64,000 nucleotides of DNA from JASLMY01 sp965226475 (GCA_965226475.1 CBDDDJ010000005.1:2542001-2606000), one strand, 5' to 3'; shown: positions 8,928 through 18,041, numbered from the stretch's first letter. Program-made: numbers and translations. Notes: a model not told the origin generated them from the sequence alone.

Positions 8928-9829
8928 GTGCCGCCACCTCGCCCGGCACGGGTCTGGCCTACGGCCTGCGGCGGGTCTGCGCCGCCTGGGGCATGGCCCG
9001 CTCCTCGTTCTACGCCATGACCTCCGGCCAGCACGCCGAGCAGCCGCCGGCAAAGCGTCGGGGACCGAAGCCCGCGATCTCGGACCAGGCGCTGCTGGTG
9101 GCGATCGAAGCCGACCTGGAGGCATCGCCCTGGGAGGGCGAGGGCTACCGCAAGGTCTGGGCTCGGCTTCGGGTCTGTCGCGACATCCGGGTTGCCCGCA
9201 AGCGGGTGCTCCGCCTGATGCGCGAGAACAATCTGCTCTCGCCCCATCGCTGCCGCCGCCGTGGCGGCAATCCCCATGACGGTGAGATCATCACTCATGC
9301 CCCGAACCTCATGTGGGGCACCGATGGCGTTCGGGTGTTCACGGTGGACGACGGCTGGGGCTGGATCTTCACCGCCGTCGAGCATTGGAACGCCGAGTGT
9401 GTCGGCTGGCATGTCTGCAAGCGCGGCGACCGCTTCGCCGCCCTGCAGCCGATCTCCATGGGGCTTGCCGGGCTGTATGGCTCGACCGCGGCCGGCGCGG
9501 CTCGGGGGCTGGCCTTGCGGATGGATCACGGCTCCCAGTATCTGTCGGACCACTTCACCAACCAGATCAAGTTCTGGGGCATCCAGCCGTCCTACGCCTT
9601 CGTCGCCGAGCCCCAGACCAACGGCGTCGCCGAGCGGTTCAATCGCACGCTGAAGGAACAGATCATCCATGGTCGCATCTACCGCAACATCGCGGAGCTG
9701 CGGGACGCCGTCCGCGACTTCGTCGAACTCTACAATGCCCAGTGGATCGTCGAAAAGAACGGCTACCTGAGCCCCGCTCAAGCTCGTCAGGCGTGGCACG
9801 CCGCGATCTCAATCAGGCCCGCCGCGTGA
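8924..9829 (+). CDS. IS3-like transposase OrfB (DDE catalytic subunit, copy 1)
   Basis: Integrase-fold transposase of 301 residues. An HTH_21-like region (GYRKVWARLRV-RDIRVARKRVLRLMRENNLL) precedes the catalytic core. The acidic triad is visible as Asp in LMWGTDGVRVF, Asp in RMDHGSQYLSDHF and Glu in NGVAERFNRTLKE. This copy looks intact and may be the parental form; copy 3 has an 8-residue duplication next to the Glu and copy 2 is altered at its C-terminus. Confidence 0.9.
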   Translation: MSAATSPGTGLAYGLRRVCAAWGMARSSFYAMTSGQHAEQPPAKRRGPKPAISDQALLVAIEADLEASPWEGEGYRKVWARLRVCRDIRVARKRVLRLMRENNLLSPHRCRRRGGNPHDGEIITHAPNLMWGTDGVRVFTVDDGWGWIFTAVEHWNAECVGWHVCKRGDRFAALQPISMGLAGLYGSTAAGAARGLALRMDHGSQYLSDHFTNQIKFWGIQPSYAFVAEPQTNGVAERFNRTLKEQIIHGRIYRNIAELRDAVRDFVELYNAQWIVEKNGYLSPAQARQAWHAAISIRPAA

Positions 9830-9916
9830 GACAAACTTGTGTCCAAGGAACCGGGTGCGCTACAGGTTTTGTGATTTTCAACACACCTCGTTGTTTGGAC
9901 GGACGAGGTGGGGGAG

Positions 9917-11431
9917 ATGCTGGTAGTGGAAACGATCGCGAAGATCCGTCTGGATCATCTGGTGAGGGGCGTTCCGATCAAGAAGATCGCCCGGGATTTG
10001 AGGGTTTCGAAGAACACGGTGCGCAAGGTGGTGCGGGGCGATGAGACCTCGTACAGCTACGCGCGCAAGATCCAGCCGATGCCGAAGCTTGGACCGTGGG
10101 TGGATGAGCTTGAGCGCCAGCTGGAGGCCAACGAGAAGAAGCCGCGCCGGGATCGGCTGTCTCTGCCGCGGATTCATGAAGACCTTGCGGCTCTGGGCTA
10201 TGGCGGCGGCTACGACGCAGTGCGCCGCCACGCCAGGACCTGGCGTCGGCGGTGGCGGCTGTTGTCGCCGTCGCAGGGTTTTGTGCCGCTGAGCTTCGAT
10301 CCCGGCGAGGCCTAGCAGTTCGACTGGAGCCACGAGTACGCGCGCCTGTCGGGTGTGACGACCAAGGTGAAGGCGGCGCACATGCGGCTCTGCTACAGCC
10401 GCATGCAGCTGGTTCAGATCTTCCCGCGCGAGAGCCAGGAGATGGTGTTCGAGGCGCACGAACGGGCCTTCCACTTCTTCGGCGGGGTCTGCCGACGGGG
10501 CATCCACGACAACATGAAGACGGCGGTGAGCATGGTCTTCGTCGGCAAGGAGCGCGCCTACAACCGGCGCTTTCTGGAGCTGTGCTCCCACCATCTGGTG
10601 GAGCCGGTGGCGTGCACTCCGGGTGCGGGCTGGGAGAAGGGGCAGGTCGAGAGGCAGGTGGGTGACGTCCGCGGCCGCCTGTTCGTGCCCATCCCGCGGG
10701 GCCGCTCCTACGTCGAGATCAACGAGTGGCTGATGGATCGGTGTATCGAGGACGCCAAGAAGCGGCCGCATCCGACGATCGAGAGCAAGACGGTGTGGCA
10801 GGTGTTCGAGGAGGAGCGGCCCTTCTTGATGGCCTATCGCGGCCCCTTCGACGGCTTCCACGCCACCGAGGTGGCGGTGTCCAAGACCTGTCTGGTGCGC
10901 TTCGACAACAACCACTACAGCGTCGCCGCCCGTGCCGTCGGGCGGCCGGTCGACGTGCGGGCCTACGCCGATCGGATCGTCATCCGCCAGGACGGCGAGA
11001 CCGTCGCCGAGCATCCCCGGAGCTTCGGGCGCGGCGAGATCGCCTACGATCCGTGGCACTACGTGCCGATCCTGACGCGGAAGCCTGGTGCGCTGAGGAA
11101 CGGCGCGCCCTTCAAGGGCTGGCAACTGCCCGGCGCGCTCGGCCGCATACGGGCCCGGCTGACGGGTTGCGACGACGGTGACAGGCAGTTCGTGAGGATC
11201 CTCGCGGCGGTTCAGGAGGACGGGCTGGAGGCGGTCGAGGCGGCCTGTGCCGAGGCGCTCGACTGCGGCGCCCGCAGCGCCGACGTCGTGCTCAACATCC
11301 TCGCCCGGCAGTGCCAGCCGGCACCGCCGGCGACCATCCCGACGCCCGAGGGCCTGCGGTTTCGCCACCGGCCGGTGGCCGACTGTCAGCGCCACGATCG
11401 CCTGAGGGAGGCCGGTCATGGAGCGTCATGA
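9917..11431 (+). pseudogene. istA: IS21 transposase IstA (copy c), interrupted by an in-frame TAG
   Basis: The frame encodes an IstA-type transposase: helix-turn-helix (RGVPIKKIARDLRVSKNTVRKVVRG), then FDPGEA, a TAG stop at 10313-10315, then QFDWSHEYARLSG continuing in the same frame to 11431. Related IS21 transposases usually have Tyr at this position, so a single base change to TAG is the simplest explanation. The stop lies just before the first catalytic Asp (QFDW), so the truncated 132-residue product would be inactive. The stop codon of the long frame overlaps istB. Confidence 0.85.
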
Positions 11432-12161
11432 GGTGCTGGCGATGATGACGGCGTTGAAGCTCGCGGGCATGCGCGCCGCCGACGACGACATCCTTGCCAC
11501 ATGGACGCCGAGGGGGGGGCTCAAGCGTCGTCATCCGGTGCAGCAGATCATCGGTACGCTGCCGCAGGTCGAGATCGCCGACAAGACGGCGCGCTCGATC
11601 AAGTACCAGATGGCGTCCGCCAGGTTGCCAACGGCCAAGGAGCTGGCCGACTTCGACTTCGCCGCCTCGCCAGTCAACGAGCCCCTGATCCAGGAGCTCG
11701 CCGGCGGCGGCTTCCTGGAGGGCAAGCGCAACATCGTGCTGGTCGGCGGCACCGGCACCGGCAAGACCCATCTCGCCGTCGCCATCGCGCGCTCCTGCAT
11801 CCGCAAGGGCGCCCGGGGCCGCTGCTACAACGTCGTCGACCTGGTCAACCACCTCGAGGCCGAGCTCCGCGCCGGACGCCAGGGCCGCACCGCGGACCAG
11901 CTCGTACGCCGCGACTTCGTCATCCTCGACGAACTCGGCTACCCGCCCTTCGCCCAGGCCGGCGGGCAGCTGCTCTTCCACCTCATGAGCCGGCTCTACG
12001 AGCGCACCTCTATCGTCATCACCACCACCCTCGCCTTCGGCGAATGGCCATCCGTCTTCGGCGACACCAAGATGACCACAGCCCTGCTCGACCGTCTCAC
12101 CCATCATTGCGAGATCATCGAGACCGGCAACGAGAGCTGGCGCTTCAAGAACCGCTCCTGA
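11418..12161 (+). CDS. istB: IS21 helper ATPase IstB (copy c)
   Basis: AAA+ ATPase of 247 residues, with Walker A GGTGTGKT and Walker B FVILDELGYPPF, and the typical C-terminus TKMTTALLDRLTHHCEIIETGNESWRFKNRS. It begins 14 bp inside the end of istA. The gene is intact although its istA partner carries a stop codon, so the element can only move if a transposase is supplied in trans. Confidence 0.9.
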   Translation: MERHEVLAMMTALKLAGMRAADDDILATWTPRGGLKRRHPVQQIIGTLPQVEIADKTARSIKYQMASARLPTAKELADFDFAASPVNEPLIQELAGGGFLEGKRNIVLVGGTGTGKTHLAVAIARSCIRKGARGRCYNVVDLVNHLEAELRAGRQGRTADQLVRRDFVILDELGYPPFAQAGGQLLFHLMSRLYERTSIVITTTLAFGEWPSVFGDTKMTTALLDRLTHHCEIIETGNESWRFKNRS

Positions 12162-12201
12162 GCCGCCGCCGGCCGTGCCCGCGGCCCGGTTGCCCCGGTG
12201 G

Positions 12202-12281
12202 GTCAACAGGTACCCCCCGCGCGGCTTCGCTCCGCGTAGCGCAGGGCGCTACACGAAGCCGCGCGGGGGGTACCGGTTGAC
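12202..12281. repeat. Long inverted repeat downstream of istB
   Basis: Two 28-nt arms (12202-12229 and 12254-12281) pair with one mismatch; 21 bp of them (12209-12229 with 12254-12274, GGTACCCCCCGCG...) pair perfectly. The 24-nt loop holds a smaller palindrome TAGCGC-AGG-GCGCTA. It sits between istB and the right end of IS21 copy c. It lacks a U-run, so it is not a classical intrinsic terminator, but could block transcription or be a remnant of another element. Confidence 0.8.
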
Positions 12282-13113
12282 TACCGGGACAACCTCCGCC
12301 GTGCCGCTCAGGGGGGTCAATTTTGCACGCCGATCGGGGGTCAATATTGAAAGCCGTTTGACATCCTGCCCGCCTTCGGCAGGATGCCGCTCGACCGCAT
12401 CAGCCCCGAGAACGTGGCTGCGTGGTTCGACGCGGCGAACAGGGACAAGCCCGGCGCGGCCAACCGCGCCTTCGAGATTCTGCGCGCGATGTTGTTCCGG
12501 GCCGAGGAATGGGGATTGCGCGAGCGCGACACCAACCCCTGCCTCGGCATCAGGAAGAACCCGAGACGCAACGTCGCCCGGTTCCTCGACACCGACGAAC
12601 TGGCCCGGCTTGGGCGCGGGCTCGACGCCCGCGAGGAACAATGGCCCGAGGCCGTCGCCGCCATCCGGCTGCTGGCGCTCACCGGGTGCCGCCGGAGCGA
12701 GGTTCTCAATCTGCGTTGGCGAGACATCGGCGACGACGCGCTCAATCTGGCGGACTCCAAGACCGGCCCGCGTGCGGTGCCGCTCGGCAAGGCCGCGCGG
12801 GCAATCATCGACGCGCCGCCCGGAAACCGAAAACCGGACGTGTTCCTGTTGCCGGGATACGCGGAAGGGCGCGGGGAATACAGCCTCGTCACCTGTTGGC
12901 GCGCGGTCTGCGAAGACGCGAGCCTCGACAGGCTGCGCCTGCATGACCTTCGGCACACCGCCGCCAGCCAGGCCGTCATGGCGGGCGAGAACCTGCCGCT
13001 GGTCGGCAAGCTGCTCGGCCATCGTCGGCACCGCACCACGGCGGGCTACGCCCACCTTGCCGATGCGCATCTGGTCGAGACGGCGGAGAAGGTTGGAGCC
13101 GTTATCAACAAGG

Positions 13114-13958
13114 CTATGAATTCCGAATGGGATATTCTCCAATCGTCGCGCGCAAAGCGTGCATAAACTCGTTGACAACATTCCAGTGATTAATGAGAGA
13201 AAAATCTCTTGATCTATCTATCGGAACATTAGCTAAAGACCACTTTCGCAAGATTCCGGTACCGTGTGCCTCAGCCGTCCTAATTGGATCCGTCATTACT
13301 ATCAGATCACCCATTATTTTCAAAAACGGATCTGGAAAATCAACAATGAAATTGATCTTGTCAATTTCTCTAGCCGCTTCCCTTTGCTCCGAATGGATAA
13401 GCCACGTTCTAACGACATTTGTTAGGCACTTTCGGAAATGCAACGAGATTTCTGGCCAATCTTCAGCATTATTGACAAAGTATTTTTTTCTGCTCTTTGC
13501 TCGGACAAATTTCTCATATTTTGACCATTCATATAGCAGAAATAGAATCCCCATGTATTTATCCCAAAATGCACGAGCTCTAAAAGACAAGGCCGATAAA
13601 GCATTCAAAATTTCCATCTTTCCAGAAAACAACTCGAAATCTTGAAGTACCGATCCTGACTCAGTCTTTCCTGCTGAATACAACTGATTATGTGTGCCAC
13701 CTGCCAAGTGGACGTCCTTCATCATGAACAAATAAGTCAACTCAAGGTCGATATATGCATTCAGCAGTTTACCGTTGATACGATTATCTTCACAGTGTGT
13801 TCGAGAGTACATATAGATATTGCGAATATGGTATAAATGTTGTACCCAGAAAAAATCGAATCTCCGTACCGGCTAATGTATTTTGCAAAGTTAGACGCTT
13901 CTTGAAGAGAAGTAATCTGGAATGGTTCTGGATCTTGAAACGCACCCTCTTTGGTCAT
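13114..13958 (-). pseudogene. AT-rich gene coupled to the restriction enzyme; possible HEPN-like protein, apparent frameshift
   Basis: The ATG at 13958 overlaps the stop of the upstream restriction gene (ATGA), so it is the last gene of the defence operon. The first 50 or so residues (MTKEGAFQDPEPFQITSL...) are in one frame and the remaining 225 in another, with the shift near 13800; this is either decay or a base-calling error. The segment LNALSALSFRARAFWDKYMGILFLLYE resembles Cthe_2314-type HEPN proteins, but I cannot show a convincing RNase motif. The gene is much richer in A+T than its neighbours, suggesting a separate origin. It converges on and overlaps the end of the integrase at 13166. 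Confidence 0.45.
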
Positions 13959-16777
13959 GAGCGTATTGTTCTGGCGGTTGGTTTGCTTCTTTTCCTACGT
14001 ACCGCAGTTTTCTTCATTCTTGCTCCTAGCGGGGTGTACATCTTCTCATACAGCATGAACAGATGCTCGACACGCTCGCGCTCTGAGCTCAAGCCAGTGC
14101 GCCGGTAAAGCCGGTCCACCGCGCGGTCGAGCGCCTGATGCGCCCTGCGCAGGTTTGGCGGCATCAGGTCGGGATCGTAGAGATCGGCGAGCGTGGCGTT
14201 CGGAAGAGCGGCGCGAGCATCGAGCACTGCCTGATCCAGCGGTTCCAGCTTGAACAGGTCCGCGCCCGTGGGCGTGATCGGGAAGGTGTTGTAGACGAGG
14301 CCGATGGAATAGCGGTAGTCGCTCTTGAGCCGTCCCCCGAAATGCCGCAGCCACGCCATGTGCATCGTCGAGGTCAGCAGTGCGAAGTCCGTGAGGGCCG
14401 CGTTCTGGAGCACGAAGACCAGATCGCTCGGGATGGTCGGCGGCTCCAGCCAGCCGATGGGCACATATTCCCGTCGTTCCGAACTCACCTTCGGGAACAC
14501 AAGGAACGGCGCGGAGGGGATGACCTCGACATTATATCGCGTCGGATAATCGGAAATTGCCGACGTGCTCTTGCGCTTGCTCTTGGCCCGAAAACGGAGG
14601 ACCGCCGCCATGCGCTCCCGCACACGAGGAAGAATCTTCAACGTCGTCGGCGATGCCTCCTGCAACGCCAGAATCCAGCGCTCTCCGCCTTGCAGGTATT
14701 CGCGAGCACCAACATAGGGGCGAAGAAATCGCGCGGCCTCCGGCTCGATTTCCAACAGTTCGGCGCGTTCCTCAGTGTTGAAGATGTACTCGCCGTCATC
14801 GATAGGCTGGCTTCCGCTGATCAGCCTGCCCATGCCGTTAATCGGTGCGCTTTCTTCCCGCACCACCAGATGCGGGTCGGACAGCCCGCCAGCATCGAAC
14901 AGGTAGGGCGACAGCGCGGCGTGGCGGCTTTCCTCCGGTTCGCCGTTGATATCGGGATAGCTGAACAGGCGCTTCTCCGGTCGCGCGGCCTCGCGCCGGT
15001 TGAGACCGAGAATGACGACATGCACGTGCGCCTTGCCGCGCGCGTCCGATCCCCACGCGAACGTGCGGTGCGCGAACGCGATCTCCAGCTTGCAGCGCTC
15101 TAACCGGACCGGCCAGAGTTGCGCGACCTGCTCGCCCTGCGTGATCGAATTCGTCGCGACGAAGCCGATCCGGGCATCGCTGCCCTTCACGTACTCTCCC
15201 GCCTTGATGAACCACGCGGCGACGTAATCGAGCGTGCCGCCGCTCTTGCCGAGCGCCGCGATGCCCCGAACCTGTGCGCGCTGGTCCCCCGTCTGGAACT
15301 TCGCCCCCACGAAGGGCGGGTTGCCGAAGACGAACGAGCAATCGCCGGGCCGCAGCAATTCGGACCAGTCGGTTTCCAGCGCGTCGCCATGGACGATGTG
15401 CGGCGACTTCTCAAGCGGGATTCGGGCATAGGTCAGGCCGAACTCAAGGCTCAGCCGGTTGTTCATGATGTGGTCCATCATCCACAGCGCGGTCTCCGCG
15501 ATGCGGGCCGGGAACTCGCCAAGCTCGATCCCGTAGAACTGGTCCACGTCCACCCGCGACAGGTCCGATGCCAAAGCGTCCATCTGCCTGCCGTCCTGCG
15601 ACTTCGGGTGTATTCCTTTCAATGCTTCGATTTCAAGCTCCCGAAGTTCCCGGTAGGCGATGATGGGGAAGTTGCCGCAGCCGCAGGCCGGATCGAAGAA
15701 CGTCATCCGCCCGAGCTTCTGCTGAAATCTCCGAAGCTCCGCAACACGGCGGCGATCCTTGCGCGCCTTTAGCCGCTCGAATTCGGCGCGCAGGTCGTCC
15801 ATGAACAGCGGCTCGATCACCTTGAGGATATTCTTCTCGGTCGTGTAGTGCGCTCCCTGCGCCCGGCGTTCCACCGGATCCATCACCGACTGGAACAGCG
15901 CACCGAAGATAGCGGGCGAGAGTTTCGACCAGTCGAAGCGGCAGGCGTCCAGCAGCGCCCCACGCATCGCCGCGTCGAACGAGAACGTCCGCAGGTGCCC
16001 CTTGAAGAGGTCGCCGTTGACATAGGGAAACCGCGCCAGGTCCTCATCGAGGGTTGCGGGGCGTTGGTTCTCCGGCGTGTCGAGCACCTCGAACAGTTGC
16101 GCGAGCCACGGCCCAAGATCGGCTCCATCCTCGCCGGTGCGCGTCTCGATGAAGTCGAGGAAGATGTCGCGCGGCTCGAAGACGCCGGTGTCGTCGGCGA
16201 ACATGCAGAAAACGGCCCGCACGAGGAACCGCTCCAGATCGTGCCCCCGGTGCCCCGCGTCCGCGAGCGCGTCGTGCAGCCGACCGACCAGTTCGGCGGC
16301 TTCGATGTTCGCCGGGTCCTGATCGCGGAAGGTCCGGCGCTGCACGCCGAGGATGAAGCCGAACGCCTCGACATGGGCGTGCAGGTCCGCCAACGCGAAG
16401 GAGACGACCTCACGCTCGTCCAGATCGTGAAGCTCGAAGGTCTGGAAGTCGCTGACCAGGATGTAGCGCGGGCGGTCGCGCTCGGGCAACGCGTCGAAAT
16501 ACTCCCCGGCCTGTTCGTAGGCCGCTTTCAGGTCGCGCCCGGCGCTCTTCTGTTCGACGAGCAGCACGCCCGGCCAGAACAGGTCGATGTAACCATGGCG
16601 GTTGTCCAGCTTCGCGACATGCGCTTCGTAGCGCGCGACGCTCCGCCGCCGCACCCCGAAGACCTCGAAGAAGGCATTGTAGAAGCTCTGCGTCTCGCCC
16701 TTCTCGTAGGCCGCGTCTGCCCAGTCCTTGGCGAAGGCAGCGGCTCGTCCGCGTACCTCGTTCCAAGACAGACGCAC
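13955..16777 (-). CDS. MmeI-like type IIL restriction endonuclease/adenine methyltransferase
   Basis: Single-chain enzyme of 940 residues that should both methylate and cut DNA with one recognition domain. The N-terminal nuclease site shows D65-X9-E75-X-K77 (YIDLFWPGVLLVEQK), the same spacing as the catalytic site of MmeI. A helical linker follows, then the gamma-class methyltransferase with motif I DPACGCGNF (362-370) and motif IV NPPF (486-489). The C-terminal third is the target-recognition region. Length matches MmeI (about 919 residues). The gene is separated from mrr upstream by 3 bp and overlaps the AT-rich gene downstream by 4 bp. It looks intact; its recognition sequence cannot be read from the sequence alone. 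Confidence 0.92.
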   Translation of the reverse strand: MRLSWNEVRGRAAAFAKDWADAAYEKGETQSFYNAFFEVFGVRRRSVARYEAHVAKLDNRHGYIDLFWPGVLLVEQKSAGRDLKAAYEQAGEYFDALPERDRPRYILVSDFQTFELHDLDEREVVSFALADLHAHVEAFGFILGVQRRTFRDQDPANIEAAELVGRLHDALADAGHRGHDLERFLVRAVFCMFADDTGVFEPRDIFLDFIETRTGEDGADLGPWLAQLFEVLDTPENQRPATLDEDLARFPYVNGDLFKGHLRTFSFDAAMRGALLDACRFDWSKLSPAIFGALFQSVMDPVERRAQGAHYTTEKNILKVIEPLFMDDLRAEFERLKARKDRRRVAELRRFQQKLGRMTFFDPACGCGNFPIIAYRELRELEIEALKGIHPKSQDGRQMDALASDLSRVDVDQFYGIELGEFPARIAETALWMMDHIMNNRLSLEFGLTYARIPLEKSPHIVHGDALETDWSELLRPGDCSFVFGNPPFVGAKFQTGDQRAQVRGIAALGKSGGTLDYVAAWFIKAGEYVKGSDARIGFVATNSITQGEQVAQLWPVRLERCKLEIAFAHRTFAWGSDARGKAHVHVVILGLNRREAARPEKRLFSYPDINGEPEESRHAALSPYLFDAGGLSDPHLVVREESAPINGMGRLISGSQPIDDGEYIFNTEERAELLEIEPEAARFLRPYVGAREYLQGGERWILALQEASPTTLKILPRVRERMAAVLRFRAKSKRKSTSAISDYPTRYNVEVIPSAPFLVFPKVSSERREYVPIGWLEPPTIPSDLVFVLQNAALTDFALLTSTMHMAWLRHFGGRLKSDYRYSIGLVYNTFPITPTGADLFKLEPLDQAVLDARAALPNATLADLYDPDLMPPNLRRAHQALDRAVDRLYRRTGLSSERERVEHLFMLYEKMYTPLGARMKKTAVRRKRSKPTARTIRS

Positions 16778-16780
16778 GGT

Positions 16781-17710
16781 CTACAATGCTTCCTGATCGA
16801 AGTAGTCTTCGTCGATCCGCTTGATCTCGTGATGGATTCGCGTTCGCATGCCGACGCCATTCTGAACCATGAGGCGCGCCAGCTCTTCGCCGTCGATCAG
16901 GACGATGCGCTTCGGGCTCCGCGCCACGTAATCCCTCGCGGCGCGCGTGAAGCCGGCCGTGGTGACGAACACGCCCTTGGTCGTGCCCGCAGCGTCGATC
17001 GCGCCCGCAAAGTTGCGCAGGTCGCCTTCGCCCACGGTGTTGCCATCGGCGTACTTCTTCGCCTGCACGTAGACCTCGTCCAGACCGAGCGCGTCTTCCC
17101 GAATCGTGCCGTCGATTCCGCCATCGCCCGAACGTCCGGTCACACGACCCATCGCGGCGTTACCGCCGCCATAGCCCATCGCGATCAGCAAATCGACGAC
17201 CACCCGTTCAAGAAGCGCCGGTGCGGCGTTGCGAACCCGGTCCAGTATCTCGGCTTCCAGCATCGTGCGAAGTTCCCCGGCGGCACGGTCCAGTGTCTCC
17301 TCGGGCGTCTCTCCGGATTCATCGTCTCGCCGTCCTGGCCGCTCGATATGCGGCGATTGCCGGTGTTTCCGGTTCTTCCACTCGACATAGGCCGGATACT
17401 CAAGCAGCAGCTTCAGGTCGACCCGGGACGGGTCCCGCGACAGCAGTCGTTCGCCTTCAGGCGTTATCCGATAGACGGCACGGTGGACCCTTTCCACCAG
17501 ACCAGCGTATAGAAAGTGAGTGATGCTCCAACTTACCCGGTCCTTCAACCTGGTCGTGTGGCCGCCCCGAGTCCTTTCCAACAGGTCATCGGGCGTCAGC
17601 CCTTCCGCGGCGGCGACCCGCGCGCGCACCTCTGCGACCGGCGGCGCGCTCCCGTCTGTCAGCGCCTTGAGAACGGGAAGCATGAGCGACTGAAAGTCAG
17701 GAACAGCCAT
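16781..17710 (-). CDS. mrr: Mrr-type restriction endonuclease
   Basis: Protein of 309 residues. The N-terminal winged-helix Mrr_N domain (MAVPDFQSLMLPVLKALTDG, later VSWSITHFLYAGLVERVHRAVYRITPEG) is followed by an Mrr_cat domain with the PD-(D/E)XK-like core GDGGIDG...VYVQAKKY. Mrr enzymes cut foreign methylated DNA, or act as single-chain endonucleases. The start at 17710 fits the domain start; the open frame extending further upstream runs through higA and is ignored. It lies 14 bp after higA and 3 bp before the MmeI-like gene, so it is transcribed with both. Mrr must tolerate the methylation placed by its neighbour. Confidence 0.92.
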   Translation of the reverse strand: MAVPDFQSLMLPVLKALTDGSAPPVAEVRARVAAAEGLTPDDLLERTRGGHTTRLKDRVSWSITHFLYAGLVERVHRAVYRITPEGERLLSRDPSRVDLKLLLEYPAYVEWKNRKHRQSPHIERPGRRDDESGETPEETLDRAAGELRTMLEAEILDRVRNAAPALLERVVVDLLIAMGYGGGNAAMGRVTGRSGDGGIDGTIREDALGLDEVYVQAKKYADGNTVGEGDLRNFAGAIDAAGTTKGVFVTTAGFTRAARDYVARSPKRIVLIDGEELARLMVQNGVGMRTRIHHEIKRIDEDYFDQEAL

Positions 17711-17724
17711 CGGCAGCTGCTCCC

Positions 17725-18030
17725 CTACGCCGCCGACTGCCGAGGTGTCACGCGTTCGGCGATCTCGCGACCCGCCTCGATCTCCGCTTGGCGAAGTTCC
17801 CAGGTCTTTTGCAGGTTCAGCCAGAGTTGCGGCGTCGTCCCGAAATACCGCGCCAACCGCAGCGCCGTGTCCGCGCTCACGCCCCGCTGGCCGTTCAGGA
17901 TCATCGTCACCCGGTTCACCGGCACGCCCAGCGCCTTCGACAGCGCATTGGCCGACAGCCCGAGCTCGTCGAGTTCGTCGCGCAGGACTTCGCCCGGATG
18001 CACGGGCCTCATGCCGTTCTTCGTGTTCAT
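17725..18030 (-). CDS. higA: HigA-type antitoxin (XRE family)
   Basis: Antitoxin of 101 residues with a helix-turn-helix (GLSANALSKALGVPVNRVTMILNGQRGVSADTALRLARYFGTTPQLWLNLQ) typical of HigA/VapI. It should bind HigB and repress the operon. The start at 18030 is preceded by GAGGGAGTGGGAC. It follows higB by 11 bp; toxin-before-antitoxin order is the HigBA norm. An antitoxin directly before restriction genes suggests that repression may also control mrr and the restriction enzyme. Confidence 0.9.
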   Translation of the reverse strand: MNTKNGMRPVHPGEVLRDELDELGLSANALSKALGVPVNRVTMILNGQRGVSADTALRLARYFGTTPQLWLNLQKTWELRQAEIEAGREIAERVTPRQSAA

Positions 18031-18041
18031 GTCCCACTCCC

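Larger units (their letters stand above)
8451..9864 (+). mobile_element. IS3-like insertion sequence, copy 1 (nested in IS21 copy c)
   Basis: The 1414-bp element has imperfect terminal inverted repeats, left TGAGTCGGACCCGATTTCCT and right TGTAGCGCACCCGGTTCCTT, both continuing with TTGGACACA. It is flanked by a perfect 14-bp direct repeat GGTTTTGTGATTTT (8437-8450, 9865-9878). IS3 members usually duplicate 3-5 bp, so this length is unusual. Two further copies in the window (36189-38196 and 52594-54031) also have 13- or 14-bp duplications, so 14 bp is a property of the element. Confidence 0.92.
8373..12363 (+). mobile_element. IS21-family insertion sequence, copy c (carrying a nested IS3-like element)
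   Basis: The ends are left TGTTGATCGGCGTGGAATAT and right (reverse complement) TGTCAAACGGCTTTCAATAT, both followed by TGACCCCC. Further copies of the ATTGACCCCC box lie inward at both ends. A perfect 7-bp target duplication TCCTGCC flanks it (8366-8372, 12364-12370). It is a different IS21 lineage from copies a and b, in the rightward direction. Its 3991 bp include a 1414-bp IS3-like insertion at 8451-9864, placed before istA and so likely separating istA from its promoter. Confidence 0.95.
7978..13166 (+). pseudogene. Tyrosine integrase (second of a tandem pair), split by IS21 copy c
   Basis: Joining 7978-8372 to 12371-13166, with one TCCTGCC duplication removed, gives an intact 396-residue integrase. 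The arm domain shows FGLRIHPSGRKVWIVQARIEGR. The core-binding region is PAFRDFAQEYLRRCDPLWKPSG. The catalytic domain has TGCRRSEVLNL, HDLRHTAAS and LGHRRHRTTAGYAHL with the nucleophile Tyr. The start overlaps the end of the upstream integrase by 14 bp. The 3' end overlaps a convergent AT-rich gene by about 50 bp. As with its partner, the only visible lesion is an insertion sequence. Confidence 0.88.

Noticed and set aside
9261..10044. Arg/Pro/Ala-rich long open frames overlapping the IS3-like OrfB and many similar frames elsewhere
   Set aside because: They are shadows of GC-rich genes in other frames, with low-complexity composition and no ribosome-binding site.
4172..13166. Recombinase-in-trio (RIT) element
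   Set aside because: Only two overlapping integrases are present, both with arm-binding domains, and no third gene follows.
13955..16777. Long plus-strand frames opposite the MmeI-like gene (14138-15103, 15848-17512)
   Set aside because: They lie opposite conserved restriction genes whose catalytic motifs are evident; their translations have no domain.
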